A stretch of 64,000 bases of DNA from Duganella qianjiadongensis (GCF_009857915.1 NZ_WWCM01000001.1:558001-622000); one strand, 5' to 3'; counted from the first letter of the stretch, positions 1-8,265 are shown. Translations and numbers: made by a program. The notes: generated from the letters alone by a model not told the origin.

Positions 1-65
1 CAGCAGCGCACAGACCTTGCTCAGCGCTCGGCTTACCCTGTGGACATTATTTAAGGAGGAATACC

Positions 66-518
66 ATGCGCACCATGACTACGACTATCAGCGTCCTGCT
101 CGCCTCTGCCGCCCTGCTGGGCGGCTGCGCCAGCAACCGTCCGCCCGCCCAGCAAGGCTATTACAGCAACCCTGCAGAGTCGGCCAGTTTTGGCACCATC
201 GATGCCATCAAGATGGTTGCCGTGAACGATAGCAACAGCGGTACCGGTGCCGTGGCGGGTGGCGTAGTCGGTGCTTTGCTGGGCAATCAGGTGGGTTCCG
301 GTAGCGGACGCACCGCCGCCACGGTCGCCGGCGCGGTAGGCGGCGCCCTGGTCGGCAACAATATCGAAAGCCAGCGCAAGGCCCAGTCGCGCCAGCAATA
401 CCAGATCAGCGTGCGCATGGACAATGGCGACTACCGCATCATCAATCAGGATGTGCTCGACGATCTGCGCGTGGGCAACCGCGTGCGCCTGATCGATGGG
501 CGCGTGTATCGCTATTGA
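66..518 (+). CDS. Glycine-zipper 2TM lipoprotein (17 kDa antigen-like)
   Basis: A 150-residue outer-envelope lipoprotein. Residues 1-20 form a signal peptide ending in the lipobox LGGC, with Cys21 as the lipidated residue. Residues about 60-100 are a glycine zipper with two short Gly/Ala-rich membrane-spanning stretches (GAVAGGVVGALLG and a second copy), as in the Rickettsia 17 kDa antigen/SlyB group. The C-terminal 45 residues form a small beta-rich domain. The start at 66 follows a strong AAGGAGGA ribosome site at 53-60. It is paralogous to the protein at 8266-8871 over the zipper and C-terminal domain. The promoter is probably mostly outside the window. The precise role is unknown; the family is linked to envelope integrity. 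Confidence 0.85.
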   Translation: MRTMTTTISVLLASAALLGGCASNRPPAQQGYYSNPAESASFGTIDAIKMVAVNDSNSGTGAVAGGVVGALLGNQVGSGSGRTAATVAGAVGGALVGNNIESQRKAQSRQQYQISVRMDNGDYRIINQDVLDDLRVGNRVRLIDGRVYRY

Positions 519-576
519 GTAGTGCGGCTAGCGCAGCGCTGATACCCGTATTGCAGCGCCGGACTGACGAGGTCTG

Positions 577-612
577 GCCGATAGCCGCGCTTCATGCAGC
601 GCGGCTATCGGC
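577..612. terminator. Perfect 14-bp hairpin at a convergent gene junction
   Basis: The arms 577-590 and 599-612 (GCCGATAGCCGCGC and its complement) are perfectly paired around an 8-base loop. The stop codon of the leftward patatin gene lies in the loop and one arm covers its last codons. There is no clear T-run on either side, so it may act as a shared mRNA 3' end rather than a classical intrinsic terminator. Confidence 0.5.
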
Positions 613-1749
613 GCCGTGCGGAAGAGGTGGCAGTTCATGCACCACCAGCGGGGTATCCTCGCTCACCTGGCTGAGCCAGCCCGCTACCTCGATGGCGCGC
701 AAGGCATCCTGATAACCCTGCTGCCAGCGCCATTCGATCGAACCCTGGGAAAAATTGATATCCTTGGCCGCCATATTCCAGTCGCGGCCTGCATACGGCA
801 GGCGCACCACGTGCAGCGTGGAACCGCAGCCCAGCTCGGCCAGATCGCGTGCCCCCTGCTCGCTCTTTGCGTGTTCGGGCAAGGCCAGATACAGATCGCG
901 GATTTTTTGCTGCATGCGGTGGCGCTTGACGTAATCATCGAGATGGCGCTGGGAACGCGAGGCAAAAGTCACATCCTTCTGCCGCGTCTGCACTTCGTCC
1001 AGCGTGCTTGGTTCGCGCCCGTCGGCACTCCACAGGTCCACCATGAAGCATAAGGTATCGATATGCTCGTTATCGTCGAGCACAGTTTCCAGCGGCGTAT
1101 TCGAATACAGCCCGCCATCCCAGTACAGATCGCCGTCGATGCGCACCGGCGGGAAGCCCGGTGGCAAGGCGCCGCTGGCACGGATATGGTCGGCGCTGAT
1201 GGTCTGCTGGCGATTGTCGAAACTGCGCAGCGTGCCGCAGGTGACCTTGAGCGCATTCACAGTCAGGCGCATGCCGCCCGGCTGGTTCAGGTATTCCCAG
1301 TCGATCAGCCGGTTCAGCGTAGTTTCCAGCTCGCTGGTATCGTAGAAACTGGCCTGCTCCGGCGCCACCGCTATGCCGAGCGGAAATGCGCTGGGCCAGC
1401 GCGGCCGGAAGAAGCCGGGTACGCCGCGCAGCAAGGTGTCCCAGGTTTGCAGCAGAACATTCGAGCGCCGCTGCATATCCGGCACGCGGCGCATATCGTA
1501 GCTGTCGCGATGGGCGATGCCCTGCCAGAAGGCGCGCAGATGCTCCAGCCGCGTTTCATGGGGATTGCCGGCCAAAATAGCCGCATTGATGGCACCGATC
1601 GAGGTGCCCACTATCCACTCCGGTGCCAGACCATGTTCGTGCATGGCCTGAAATACGCCTGCCTGATAGGCGCCCAGCGCACCGCCGCCCTGCAGCACCA
1701 GCACCACGCGCATGCGCGCCGGATTCAGATTCTGTCCCAGCTTGCTCAT
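592..1749 (-). CDS. Patatin-like phospholipase with C-terminal DUF3734
   Basis: Predicted 385-residue serine lipid acyl hydrolase. The glycine-rich oxyanion loop GGGALGAYQAG lies at 21-31, the nucleophile elbow GTSIG has Ser50, and the catalytic Asp is in the DGG motif near residue 211, giving the complete Ser-Asp dyad. The remaining C-terminal part matches the DUF3734 extension of this bacterial group. I start it at 1749, where a GGAG precedes the ATG. A longer in-frame reading to 1779 would run into a terminator hairpin and is unlikely. There is no signal peptide. It lies downstream of the stress operon but behind a terminator at 1766-1790. The substrate is not evident. Confidence 0.88.
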   Translation of the reverse strand: MSKLGQNLNPARMRVVLVLQGGGALGAYQAGVFQAMHEHGLAPEWIVGTSIGAINAAILAGNPHETRLEHLRAFWQGIAHRDSYDMRRVPDMQRRSNVLLQTWDTLLRGVPGFFRPRWPSAFPLGIAVAPEQASFYDTSELETTLNRLIDWEYLNQPGGMRLTVNALKVTCGTLRSFDNRQQTISADHIRASGALPPGFPPVRIDGDLYWDGGLYSNTPLETVLDDNEHIDTLCFMVDLWSADGREPSTLDEVQTRQKDVTFASRSQRHLDDYVKRHRMQQKIRDLYLALPEHAKSEQGARDLAELGCGSTLHVVRLPYAGRDWNMAAKDINFSQGSIEWRWQQGYQDALRAIEVAGWLSQVSEDTPLVVHELPPLPHGADSRAA

Positions 1750-1765
1750 CCATCTACTCCCAAGT

Positions 1766-1790
1766 AAAAAACGCCGCAAGGTGCGGCGTT
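1766..1790 (-). terminator. Intrinsic terminator after the yqj-like operon
   Basis: On the minus strand AACGCCGC-ACCTT-GCGGCGTT is followed by a T-run (A-run at 1766-1770 on plus). It lies just after the stop at 1798 and separates the stress operon from the patatin gene. Confidence 0.85.
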
Positions 1791-1797
1791 CAGGGCA

Positions 1798-2166
1798 TCA
1801 TTCCTGCTCGGTTTCTACAGTTCGGCGGCGCCGCAGCCACGCCGCGCCCAGGCCCGCCGCAGCCACCAGCACCAGCATAGGCTTGAACATACGCTTGCGC
1901 ATCAGAAAGGAACCGACTGTCACGGCATACGGCATCAGCCATTTTACGTCCATGCCCTGCAGGCCACCGGGCTGCAGCAAACCACCGAGCCGCGACTGGG
2001 CCAGCCCCACGGCATGTTCCACCACGCCCTGCACCAGTGCATCGGGCTGCAGCGCATTACCGACCAGAGCCTTGGCATGCACTACCTTGATCCGGTATAG
2101 CTCGCCTTCGCGTATCAGCCGCTGTTTATCCGCTTCGAGGGCGGCGCGTTCAGCTTCTTTACTCAT
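1798..2166 (-). CDS. Small membrane protein, YqjK-like position, function unknown
   Basis: A 122-residue protein with a charged N-terminal helix, an amphipathic middle rich in Leu/Gly, and one hydrophobic segment at about 93-112 followed by an Arg-rich tail (WLRRRR). A GGAGGG ribosome site precedes the start. It is the last gene of a tight set with a YqjE-like holin-family protein and a DUF883 protein, the position YqjK occupies in enterobacteria, though I do not recognise clear sequence identity. A membrane-associated accessory to its two neighbours is the most that can be inferred. Confidence 0.72.
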   Translation of the reverse strand: MSKEAERAALEADKQRLIREGELYRIKVVHAKALVGNALQPDALVQGVVEHAVGLAQSRLGGLLQPGGLQGMDVKWLMPYAVTVGSFLMRKRMFKPMLVLVAAAGLGAAWLRRRRTVETEQE

Positions 2167-2177
2167 CGTCGCCCTCC

Positions 2178-2558
2178 TTACAGCAGCATGTCACGGTCGG
2201 CCTTGAGCTCGGCCATCGTGGCAGGCATGGACAGCTTGCCGCTACGGATCAGCCGCCGTGCATAGACCATCAGGCCCAGCGCCAGCGCTACAAACACGGC
2301 TGTCATCAGCGGCAGTATCAGCCAGCCCATGGCATTCCACGCCAGATAGACGATGGTCACAGTGGCATAGGCCAGCGCGAAACAGCCCGCCACCACAGCC
2401 AGTGCAAACGCCAGCACCAGCTGCAGCAGGTGATTGCGCACCTCGGATAATTCCAGCGCGGCCAGTTCCAGCCGCGTCAGAATCAGCCCTATGCTATTGC
2501 GGGCGATATTGCCCAGCGATGCAATCAGACCGGGCGGGCGTTGCGGAGTATCCGTCAC
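2178..2558 (-). CDS. Phage holin family / YqjE-like membrane protein
   Basis: A 126-residue inner-membrane protein with two close hydrophobic helices (about 45-70 and 75-100), preceded by an amphipathic segment and followed by a basic cytoplasmic tail, as in the DUF1469/YqjE group. These proteins are called holin-like on topology only. The start is GTG at 2558, six bases after the DUF883 stop, with no strong ribosome site, suggesting translational coupling. In E. coli the yqjDE products are RpoS-dependent and YqjD binds ribosomes at the membrane; a similar stationary-phase role is plausible here. Confidence 0.82.
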   Translation of the reverse strand: MTDTPQRPPGLIASLGNIARNSIGLILTRLELAALELSEVRNHLLQLVLAFALAVVAGCFALAYATVTIVYLAWNAMGWLILPLMTAVFVALALGLMVYARRLIRSGKLSMPATMAELKADRDMLL

Positions 2559-2564
2559 GATGGC

Positions 2565-2867
2565 TTACTTGCGGCCAATGATCACACCGATCAGCAGGCC
2601 TATGCCGGCTGCCGCAGCGATCGAACGCCATGGGTTTTCCTTGACGTATTCATCCGCCTGTTTCGCCACTTCCTTGCTGGCAGCAATAGCGCTCTGCTGG
2701 GCTTCCTGTGCTTTGGCCAGTGCGGTATCGAGCGCACGCATGCCGCGGCCGCGCAGTTCTTCGGCTTTTTCGCCAGTCAGCGCCGTGGCGGCCGTGAACA
2801 ATGCCTGCGCATCTTTCACCAGCGTTTTCACATCGTTGTTCACGGTACTGAAGTTTTGTTCCAGCAT
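2565..2867 (-). CDS. DUF883 family (YqjD/ElaB-like) membrane-anchored protein
   Basis: A 100-residue protein: a long Ala-rich amphipathic helix (residues 1-75) and a C-terminal hydrophobic anchor with glycine spacing, AAAGIGLLIGVIIG, ending in RK. This is the layout of E. coli YqjD/ElaB, tail-anchored inner-membrane proteins that bind ribosomes in stationary phase. AGGAG precedes the ATG at 2867. It heads the yqjDE-like trio inside the larger leftward operon that begins at 4829. Confidence 0.88.
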   Translation of the reverse strand: MLEQNFSTVNNDVKTLVKDAQALFTAATALTGEKAEELRGRGMRALDTALAKAQEAQQSAIAASKEVAKQADEYVKENPWRSIAAAAGIGLLIGVIIGRK

Positions 2868-2913
2868 GATTAAGCTCCTGTTCTGGTGGGATAAGTCTTA
2901 ACTGTACAACATT

Positions 2914-3450
2914 TTATTCGAGCAGATCGCGCATATCATCAGCATGTTCCTCCTCCACGGCCATGATACGAATCAACAAATGCCGTGTCGTCGGATCGCT
3001 ATCGCCTATCTGCGCCACCATCTGCCGGTAGGATTCTATCGCTACCCGCTCGGCAACCAGATTGGCGCGCACCATCGCTTGCACGTCTACACAGACATCA
3101 TACTCGGCATGGCTACGGGCGAGCAATGTTGCTGGATTGAAATCAGGCTCGCCATTGAGCTGGACAATGCGCTCGGCCAGCCAGTCGGCATGCTCCTGCT
3201 CCTGCAGCGCATGTTCGAGAAACTCGGCCTTGATGGACGCATGCTCGCGCCCCGTCACCGTATAGTAATGGCGCTTGTAGCGCAGTATGCAGACCAGCTC
3301 CGTGGCCAGTGCATCGTTGAGCATGGCCAGTACAGCCTGCCGGTCGCCCTGATAGCCGGCCGTGACGGGACCATCCTTGAGATTGCGCGCCGCAGCGCGA
3401 ATGGCAGCAACGTCGATACCGCCCGCATGAGATAGCGAATGTTCGGACAT
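2914..3450 (-). CDS. Ferritin-like / bacterioferritin-type di-iron protein
   Basis: A 178-residue four-helix-bundle protein. The di-iron ligand set is visible: Glu51; the ExxH pair Glu84/His87; Glu134; and the second ExxH pair Glu166/His169. It resembles the bacterioferritin/Dps-like ferritin domain group but lacks the usual haem-binding Met52 context and carries a 35-residue N-terminal extension. It probably oxidises and sequesters iron or protects against peroxide. GGAG lies before the ATG. It sits in the leftward stress operon between the OmpA-like lipoprotein and the DUF883 gene, 27 bases after the former. Confidence 0.85.
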   Translation of the reverse strand: MSEHSLSHAGGIDVAAIRAAARNLKDGPVTAGYQGDRQAVLAMLNDALATELVCILRYKRHYYTVTGREHASIKAEFLEHALQEQEHADWLAERIVQLNGEPDFNPATLLARSHAEYDVCVDVQAMVRANLVAERVAIESYRQMVAQIGDSDPTTRHLLIRIMAVEEEHADDMRDLLE

Positions 3451-3477
3451 GATGTTCTCCTTGCTTATTGCTGGCTG

Positions 3478-4419
3478 TTAGCGCCGGCTGGCGATGGGTG
3501 CGCCGTTCTGCGACAGCACGATTTCAACGCGGCGATTCAGCTGGCGGCTGGCTGCATCGGCATTGCTGGCCACCGGATAGGCCTCGCCATAGCCGCGCGT
3601 CGTGATTTTGTCCTGGCCCACGCCCAGTGCTATCAGCGCACTGCGCACGGCTTCGGCACGGCGCTGGGACAGTTGCAGATTGTGGTCGGCCGAACCCGTG
3701 CTATCGGTAAAGCCTTCGATCAGCACCACACTCTGGGGTGATTGCATCAGCACATCGGCCAGTTTCTGTGCCGTACGCATACCGTCCGTACTCAGTTCGG
3801 CCCGGTCCACCTGAAACAGCACATCGCTGAGCGTGATGACGATGCCCCTGTCGGTCTGCTTTGCCTGCAGGTCGGTGAGCTGCTGCTGGAGCGCTGCGTT
3901 GCGCGCCTGCGCCTCGCGCGCGCTGCTGGCTGCCACATCGGCCTGCGCTTGGGCACGCTGGGCCGCGCTGCGGGCCTGATCGGCTTCCGCCGTGCGCTGC
4001 TGCAGGCGCAGCTGGTCACGTTCGCGTCCCGCCTGGGCCACGCTGGCTTCGGCATGTTTCTGACGCGCCACTTCCTGCGCCGTAGCGATCTTCTGCCGAG
4101 CCAGATAGGCCAGCTTATCGATCTGCTCGCTGCTGTCGCGCCGTCCGGCCGCGTCATTAGCGCGGTCCAGTGCGGCGCCGGCATCCTTGAATTCCGCCGC
4201 AGCGTAGCTTGCCACCAAGGGATCGTTCAGCGCTGCCTGATAGTCATTGCGGGTCTGCTCCAGCAGACTGGTACTGATGGGCGTGGTGCTGCAGGCAGCC
4301 AGCCAGAATACCAGCAGCAAGGCCAGCAGAAATGCCAGCAGCTGGGCTGGCAGGCGTTCTGGCGGCTGTACTGAAAGCAAGGCCGTAGCGGGCGTGCAGG
4401 ATGTTTTCTTGATGTACAT
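3478..4419 (-). CDS. OmpA-family peptidoglycan-binding lipoprotein with DUF4398 domain
   Basis: A 313-residue outer-membrane lipoprotein. After an unusually long 42-residue leader there is a lipobox LAAC with Cys43. Residues about 50-150 are a helical DUF4398 domain; about 120-190 is a Gln/Ala/Arg-rich coiled coil; about 205-305 is an OmpA C-terminal domain with the peptidoglycan-binding segment (FTDSTGS followed by the NLQLSQRRAEAV helix). The start at 4419 has a GGAGGG ribosome site. It is 11 bases downstream of a second DUF4398 lipoprotein, so the two probably form a coupled envelope-tethering pair. Confidence 0.9.
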   Translation of the reverse strand: MYIKKTSCTPATALLSVQPPERLPAQLLAFLLALLLVFWLAACSTTPISTSLLEQTRNDYQAALNDPLVASYAAAEFKDAGAALDRANDAAGRRDSSEQIDKLAYLARQKIATAQEVARQKHAEASVAQAGRERDQLRLQQRTAEADQARSAAQRAQAQADVAASSAREAQARNAALQQQLTDLQAKQTDRGIVITLSDVLFQVDRAELSTDGMRTAQKLADVLMQSPQSVVLIEGFTDSTGSADHNLQLSQRRAEAVRSALIALGVGQDKITTRGYGEAYPVASNADAASRQLNRRVEIVLSQNGAPIASRR

Positions 4420-4430
4420 GATAGTCCCTC

Positions 4431-4829
4431 CTAGCGGGTGACAGATGAGGTATTCCGTGACAGCTCGTCGCGCAGCGCCTGTATGCTGCGCTGAACTTCC
4501 TCCGCTGCCAGCGTCGCCTTGGCCGAATTGGCTTTGCTCTGAGCCAGCCGGGCATCGGCCTCGGCCTGATTGGCCCAGTCGGCCGCAGCCTGATAGTCGC
4601 GCGAGGCCAGCGCCTGATTGGCCCGCATCAGCTTGTCCCGCGCAGACTGCATTTCAGCGGGCGCCACTTCCGCCGCACCGGCACTGGCGGCGGCATCGAC
4701 CGCCGCACGCGACACCGCCACATCGGCCGTCGCGGGCGTTTTCTCGCTCGCACAGCCAGCCAGTCCCGCCAGTGCCATCGCCCATGCCAGTGCCAGACGG
4801 CGGGGCCTATTGTTTTCGGATCGCTTCAT
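4431..4829 (-). CDS. DUF4398 lipoprotein
   Basis: A 132-residue lipoprotein: basic N-terminus, hydrophobic segment and lipobox LAGC with Cys26, followed by a helical Ala/Gln/Asp-rich DUF4398 domain that resembles the N-terminal half of the next gene. AAGGAGAG lies directly before the ATG. It is the first gene of a leftward run (4829 to 1798) and follows a divergent promoter region holding the operator-like site 4893-4906 with a TATAAC -10 at 4870-4865. Confidence 0.85.
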   Translation of the reverse strand: MKRSENNRPRRLALAWAMALAGLAGCASEKTPATADVAVSRAAVDAAASAGAAEVAPAEMQSARDKLMRANQALASRDYQAAADWANQAEADARLAQSKANSAKATLAAEEVQRSIQALRDELSRNTSSVTR

Positions 4830-4864
4830 CTCTCTCTCCTTGAAAAGCCTGTCGATAGCTAGAC

Positions 4865-4906
4865 GTTATAGGCCTGTGGCGCAACAGTTTCAGTTCGCTG
4901 ACGCAC
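4865..4906 (-). promoter_or_regulatory. Crp/Fnr-type operator site A and -10 for the leftward stress operon
   Basis: The motif GTTCG-CTGA-CGCAC at 4893-4906 has the 5-4-5 geometry of Fnr-type sites. Its centre (4899.5) is 29.5 bases from the first base of TATAAC on the minus strand (4870 to 4865). That places the operator at about -41.5, the class II activator position. It serves the operon beginning at 4829. Confidence 0.6.
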
Positions 4907-4929
4907 GCAAGCCTCGCCTGCTACGGTCC

Positions 4930-4971
4930 GTGCGACAGCACACTGCGATCGCGCCAGCAACGGTGTAAGCT
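4930..4971 (+). promoter_or_regulatory. Crp/Fnr-type operator site A2 (weaker) and -10 for the AsmA-like gene
   Basis: GTGCG-ACAG-CACAC at 4930-4943 departs from the consensus in one half-site. Its centre (4936.5) is again 29.5 bases before a hexamer, TAAGCT at 4966-4971. It lies between the divergent operator A and the rightward gene starting at 5003. It is the least certain of the six sites. Confidence 0.4.
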
Positions 4972-5002
4972 AGCGCCACTGACCTGAGCGAGGAATGCCA
5001 CC

Positions 5003-7030
5003 ATGCCGCTACGCCGCCGTACCGTCTTCCTGCTGGCAGTGCCGGGCATACTGGCCGCACTGCTGGCCGGCATCGTCCTGCTGCTGACTCACGCCGACTG
5101 GAACCGCGCCCGTCCATGGCTGAATGACAAGATCAGCGTAGCCCTGCAGCGTCCGTTTGCGATACGGGGCGATCTAACGCTGCACTGGTCGTGGTCCGCC
5201 AGCCGCGCGGGACAGCAGGGCTGGCGCGCCTACCTGCCGATGCCGCGCCTACTGGCGCGCGACCTGCATCTGGCCCATCCCGCCCTCATGACGGAACAGG
5301 GCGAACTGGCGCACATCGACAGCGCCCTGATCGAAATCGAATTGCTGCCGCTGCTAGAGAACCGCCTATCCATCCCCCTGCTACGGCTGGAGCAGCCGAA
5401 AATCCTGCTCATGCGCCGCGCGGACGGACGTAGCAACTGGGAATGGACGCCGCCGCGCCAGCCGGGCACATGGAAACTGGAACTGCACACGCTGGAACTC
5501 GCTAACGGCCAGGTGCAGCTGCGCGACGCCGTGCAGCAACTGGAACTAGCCGCCAGCATGCAGACGCTCAAGGGCGATCCACTGTACGGCGTAGCATGGC
5601 AGCTGCAGGGTCACTGGAAGCAGCAGCCCGTACAGGGACAGGGCAAGGCCGGCGCCGTGCTGGGCCTGCAGGAACAGACCCGGCCCTATCCGCTGGAAGC
5701 ACTGCTCGATGTCGGCGGCAGCCGCATCGTCATCAACGGCACGCTGACCCGGCCTGCCCGTCTTACCAGCCTCGATCTGCAGCTCAGCCTGTCCGGCGCC
5801 AGCATGGCAAGGCTGTATGGCCTGACCGGCGTGCTGCTGCCGGAAACGCCTGCCTTCAGCACGACCGGTCACCTGCATGGCGAGCTGGGCGAGCAGTCCA
5901 GCCGCTGGCAATACCAGAACTTCATGGGGCGGGTAGGCCAGTCCGATATCGGCGGCAATCTCGAATACCGCTATGGCCGGGCACTCAAGCGCCCCCAGCT
6001 ATCGGGCGCCGTGCAGGCGCAGCTATTGCGTCTGAGCGATCTGGGGCCGCTGATAGGGGCCGATTCCAACCGCAGCAAACAGGCACGCGGCATGCCAGCC
6101 GTGCAGCCAGAGAACAAGGTGCTGCCGGTGGAAGCCTTCCGCAAGACACGCTGGACGGCACTGGATGCCGACGTCCGTTTCAGCGCGGCGCGCATTACGC
6201 GGGAGCAGGAATTGCCCATCACACAGGTCGATAGCCGCATCCTGCTGCGCGACGGGATCCTCAGCCTTGAACCGCTGCAATTCCAGATCGCGGGCGGCAG
6301 CTTCGATGCCAGCGTCAAACTCGATGGCAGTGGCCACCAGTTGCCGGACGCCATAGCCGCCAGCCTCAAGGCTCGCGCGCGCCACCTGCATCTGAAGCAG
6401 CTCTTCCCCCGTATCGAAGCCATGCAGGCCACGGTAGGCGAAATCAATGCCGAGATCGCCTTGAACGCACAGGGCAATTCCGTCGCGGAATTGCTGGGCG
6501 CCTCGAATGGCGAGCTGCGTGGCGTGGTCAGCAAAGGCAGCATCAGCAAGCTGCTGCTGGAAGAAATGGGACTGAATCTGGGCAGCGTGGTGCTGACCCG
6601 GCTGGTGGGCGACAAGCAGGTGCAACTGAATTGCCTGATCAGCGACTTCAGCGTTACCAACGGTCTGATGCAGACGCGCCTATTCGCTGCCGACACCACC
6701 GACGCGCGCATCGATGTCAGCGGACAGGTCAGCCTGCGCAAGGAGCAGCTGGACCTGACCCTGCGTCCCCAGGCCAAGGGTGTGCGCATCATTTCCCTGC
6801 GTGCCCCCATCTATCTGCGTGGCAGCTTTAAACAGCCGGACATCAGCATCGACAAGCAAGTGCTGGCCCTGCGTGCGGGCGGCGCGCTCGCGCTGGCGGC
6901 CGTTGCACCCATCACCGCCATCCTGCCGCTGATGACGGCAGGTAGTAGCGACGATGCCGGCTGTGTTGCCCTGCTGGCCAAGGCAGGGCAACACAGCACG
7001 CCCCCTGATCCGGCGCGCAAGGTGCGCTAG
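5003..7030 (+). CDS. AsmA family protein
   Basis: A 675-residue inner-membrane-anchored periplasmic protein: one N-terminal membrane helix (residues about 8-31) followed by a large repetitive beta-rich region. The AsmA C-terminal domain covers roughly 400-640 and a Gly/Ala hydrophobic tail follows. AsmA-like proteins are bridge-type proteins proposed to move or balance phospholipids between the membranes. A GCGAGGA site precedes the ATG. Its last bases (7022-7035) contain the operator for the next gene, so the stop codon TAG is part of the palindrome. Confidence 0.88.
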   Translation: MPLRRRTVFLLAVPGILAALLAGIVLLLTHADWNRARPWLNDKISVALQRPFAIRGDLTLHWSWSASRAGQQGWRAYLPMPRLLARDLHLAHPALMTEQGELAHIDSALIEIELLPLLENRLSIPLLRLEQPKILLMRRADGRSNWEWTPPRQPGTWKLELHTLELANGQVQLRDAVQQLELAASMQTLKGDPLYGVAWQLQGHWKQQPVQGQGKAGAVLGLQEQTRPYPLEALLDVGGSRIVINGTLTRPARLTSLDLQLSLSGASMARLYGLTGVLLPETPAFSTTGHLHGELGEQSSRWQYQNFMGRVGQSDIGGNLEYRYGRALKRPQLSGAVQAQLLRLSDLGPLIGADSNRSKQARGMPAVQPENKVLPVEAFRKTRWTALDADVRFSAARITREQELPITQVDSRILLRDGILSLEPLQFQIAGGSFDASVKLDGSGHQLPDAIAASLKARARHLHLKQLFPRIEAMQATVGEINAEIALNAQGNSVAELLGASNGELRGVVSKGSISKLLLEEMGLNLGSVVLTRLVGDKQVQLNCLISDFSVTNGLMQTRLFAADTTDARIDVSGQVSLRKEQLDLTLRPQAKGVRIISLRAPIYLRGSFKQPDISIDKQVLALRAGGALALAAVAPITAILPLMTAGSSDDAGCVALLAKAGQHSTPPDPARKVR

Positions 7031-7063
7031 CGAACAGAGCTAAGTCGATACTCGGACTAATCT
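7022..7063 (+). promoter_or_regulatory. Crp/Fnr-type operator site B and -10 for the OsmB-like gene
   Basis: GTGCG-CTAG-CGAAC at 7022-7035 overlaps the stop codon of the AsmA-like gene. The centre (7028.5) is 29.5 bases from TAATCT at 7058-7063. It would drive the small lipoprotein at 7151. Confidence 0.6.
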
Positions 7064-7150
7064 GGCAGCAAGCTGGTGGGCGGACTACGCCGCATTCTGG
7101 CGCTCCCACCATACTTTGCCCATAGGGCTGACCAGATCAAGGAGAACAAG

Positions 7151-7375
7151 ATGCAACACTACACCCGCATACTGGGCCTGAGCGCCCTGATGGCTGCCTG
7201 CATGACGCTGGGCGCCTGCAGCAATATGTCGGCACGCGACCAGAACACGGCGATAGGCGCCGGTCTGGGCGCCGTGGCTGGCTCCGTGCTGACGGGCGGC
7301 AGTGCGGCCGGTACGGTAGGGGGTGCCGCTGTGGGCGGCGTCATCGGCAATCAGGTCAACAAGCCACCGCGCTAA
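7151..7375 (+). CDS. OsmB-like glycine-zipper lipoprotein
   Basis: A 74-residue lipoprotein. The lipobox LGAC gives Cys23; residues 36-70 are an almost uninterrupted glycine zipper (GAGLGAVAGSVLTGG, then GTVGGAAVGGVIG). It resembles E. coli OsmB, an osmotically and RpoS-induced lipoprotein. I place the start at 7151, behind AAGGAG at 7139-7144; an earlier in-frame ATG at 7076 would give an unsuitable signal peptide. It converges with the Crp/Fnr gene on the other strand. Confidence 0.85.
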   Translation: MQHYTRILGLSALMAACMTLGACSNMSARDQNTAIGAGLGAVAGSVLTGGSAAGTVGGAAVGGVIGNQVNKPPR

Positions 7376-7413
7376 TTTTCCCGCCCCGCCACCACTCTGT
7401 TGGCGTGCAGGAA

Positions 7414-8157
7414 CTAGCGCAGCACCTGCCCTAGCCCCAGCACGCCATCATCGCGCACCAAACCATAGCAACGGCAGGAAACCTGCTCCAGCCCCCCGCC
7501 GTCGAGAATTTCGATATTGCCGCGGCTGTAACCGATCAGCTTTTTCTCCTGCAGGGCGCTGGCCGCCTTCGTTACCCCTACCCGCCGCACCCCCAGCATC
7601 TGGGCCAGCGATTCGTGGGTCAGATGAAATTTCTCCGACTGAAGACGGTCGCGTGTAATCAGCAGGGAGCGCGCCAGCCGCGCCTCCAGCATGTGAAAGC
7701 GGCTACACACGGCGATCTGTATCACCTGCGCCAGCAAGGCATCGGTATAGCGCTGCAGCAGTTGCTGCAGCACGGGCATTTCCTCGAACAGACGACCGAA
7801 GCAGGCCGCATCCACCCGTAGCAGACGCCCTGCTCGCTGCACCACGGCACGCAGTTGCACAGGCCGGTCTGGCCGTATAACGGAAGCACCGAGCATGCCT
7901 TCACGCCCCACCACGCCCACTTCCAGCATCATGCGGCCATCTGCTACGGCCAGCAGCGACACCAGCGTATCGATCGGAAAATACATGCAACCCGGCATCT
8001 GCCCCGGCTCGAATAGCGCCTGCCCTGCCTGTACCCGCACGCTGTCGCACTGGGCCAGCATCTGCGCACGTTCAGGTTCGGGCAGCGCAGCCAGCAGCAG
8101 GTTCTGCGGCAGGCGCGCTGCGCCGTGCTGTTCGTCGGTGGCGGCGTAGGTAAGCAT
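7414..8157 (-). CDS. Crp/Fnr family transcriptional regulator
   Basis: A 247-residue regulator. Residues about 30-115 form a cyclic-nucleotide-binding-type jelly roll, but the Arg-Ser phosphate-binding cassette of true cAMP-binding Crp is absent, so the ligand is probably not cAMP. There are no Fnr-type N-terminal cysteines. A winged helix-turn-helix lies at about 179-203 (LTHESLAQMLGVRRVGVTK). I use the ATG at 8157; an upstream in-frame reading extends to 8205 but overlaps the operator. It is divergent from a glycine-zipper gene, with site C between them, so it is the obvious candidate reader of the local 5-4-5 motif and is probably autoregulated. Confidence 0.88.
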   Translation of the reverse strand: MLTYAATDEQHGAARLPQNLLLAALPEPERAQMLAQCDSVRVQAGQALFEPGQMPGCMYFPIDTLVSLLAVADGRMMLEVGVVGREGMLGASVIRPDRPVQLRAVVQRAGRLLRVDAACFGRLFEEMPVLQQLLQRYTDALLAQVIQIAVCSRFHMLEARLARSLLITRDRLQSEKFHLTHESLAQMLGVRRVGVTKAASALQEKKLIGYSRGNIEILDGGGLEQVSCRCYGLVRDDGVLGLGQVLR

Positions 8158-8191
8158 ACCAGCAGCGTAGTGGCGCAATGATGTGCTGTAT

Positions 8192-8233
8192 GTACGCTGA
8201 CGCACGGAAGCAAAAGATGTCCTAGCGGAAAAT
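8192..8233 (+). promoter_or_regulatory. Crp/Fnr-type operator site C between the regulator and a glycine-zipper gene
   Basis: GTACG-CTGA-CGCAC at 8192-8205 is followed by GGA. Its centre (8198.5) lies 29.5 bases before GAAAAT at 8228-8233, reading toward the gene at 8266. In the other direction a CTACGCT element, like an RpoS-type -10, also falls at 29.5 bases and would make a nearly leaderless message for the regulator. Confidence 0.58.
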
Positions 8234-8265
8234 CAGCCCATCTTTCACCTTTCAAGGAGTTCATC

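Noticed and set aside
1-65. A seventh copy of the Fnr-type operator upstream of the first gene
   Set aside because: No GTnCG-N4-CnnAC pattern is present in the 65 bases available; the promoter may be cut off by the window edge.
592-1779. A start for the patatin gene at 1779
   Set aside because: The extra codons fall in an intrinsic terminator hairpin (1766-1790) and lack a ribosome site; the ATG at 1749 has GGAG upstream.
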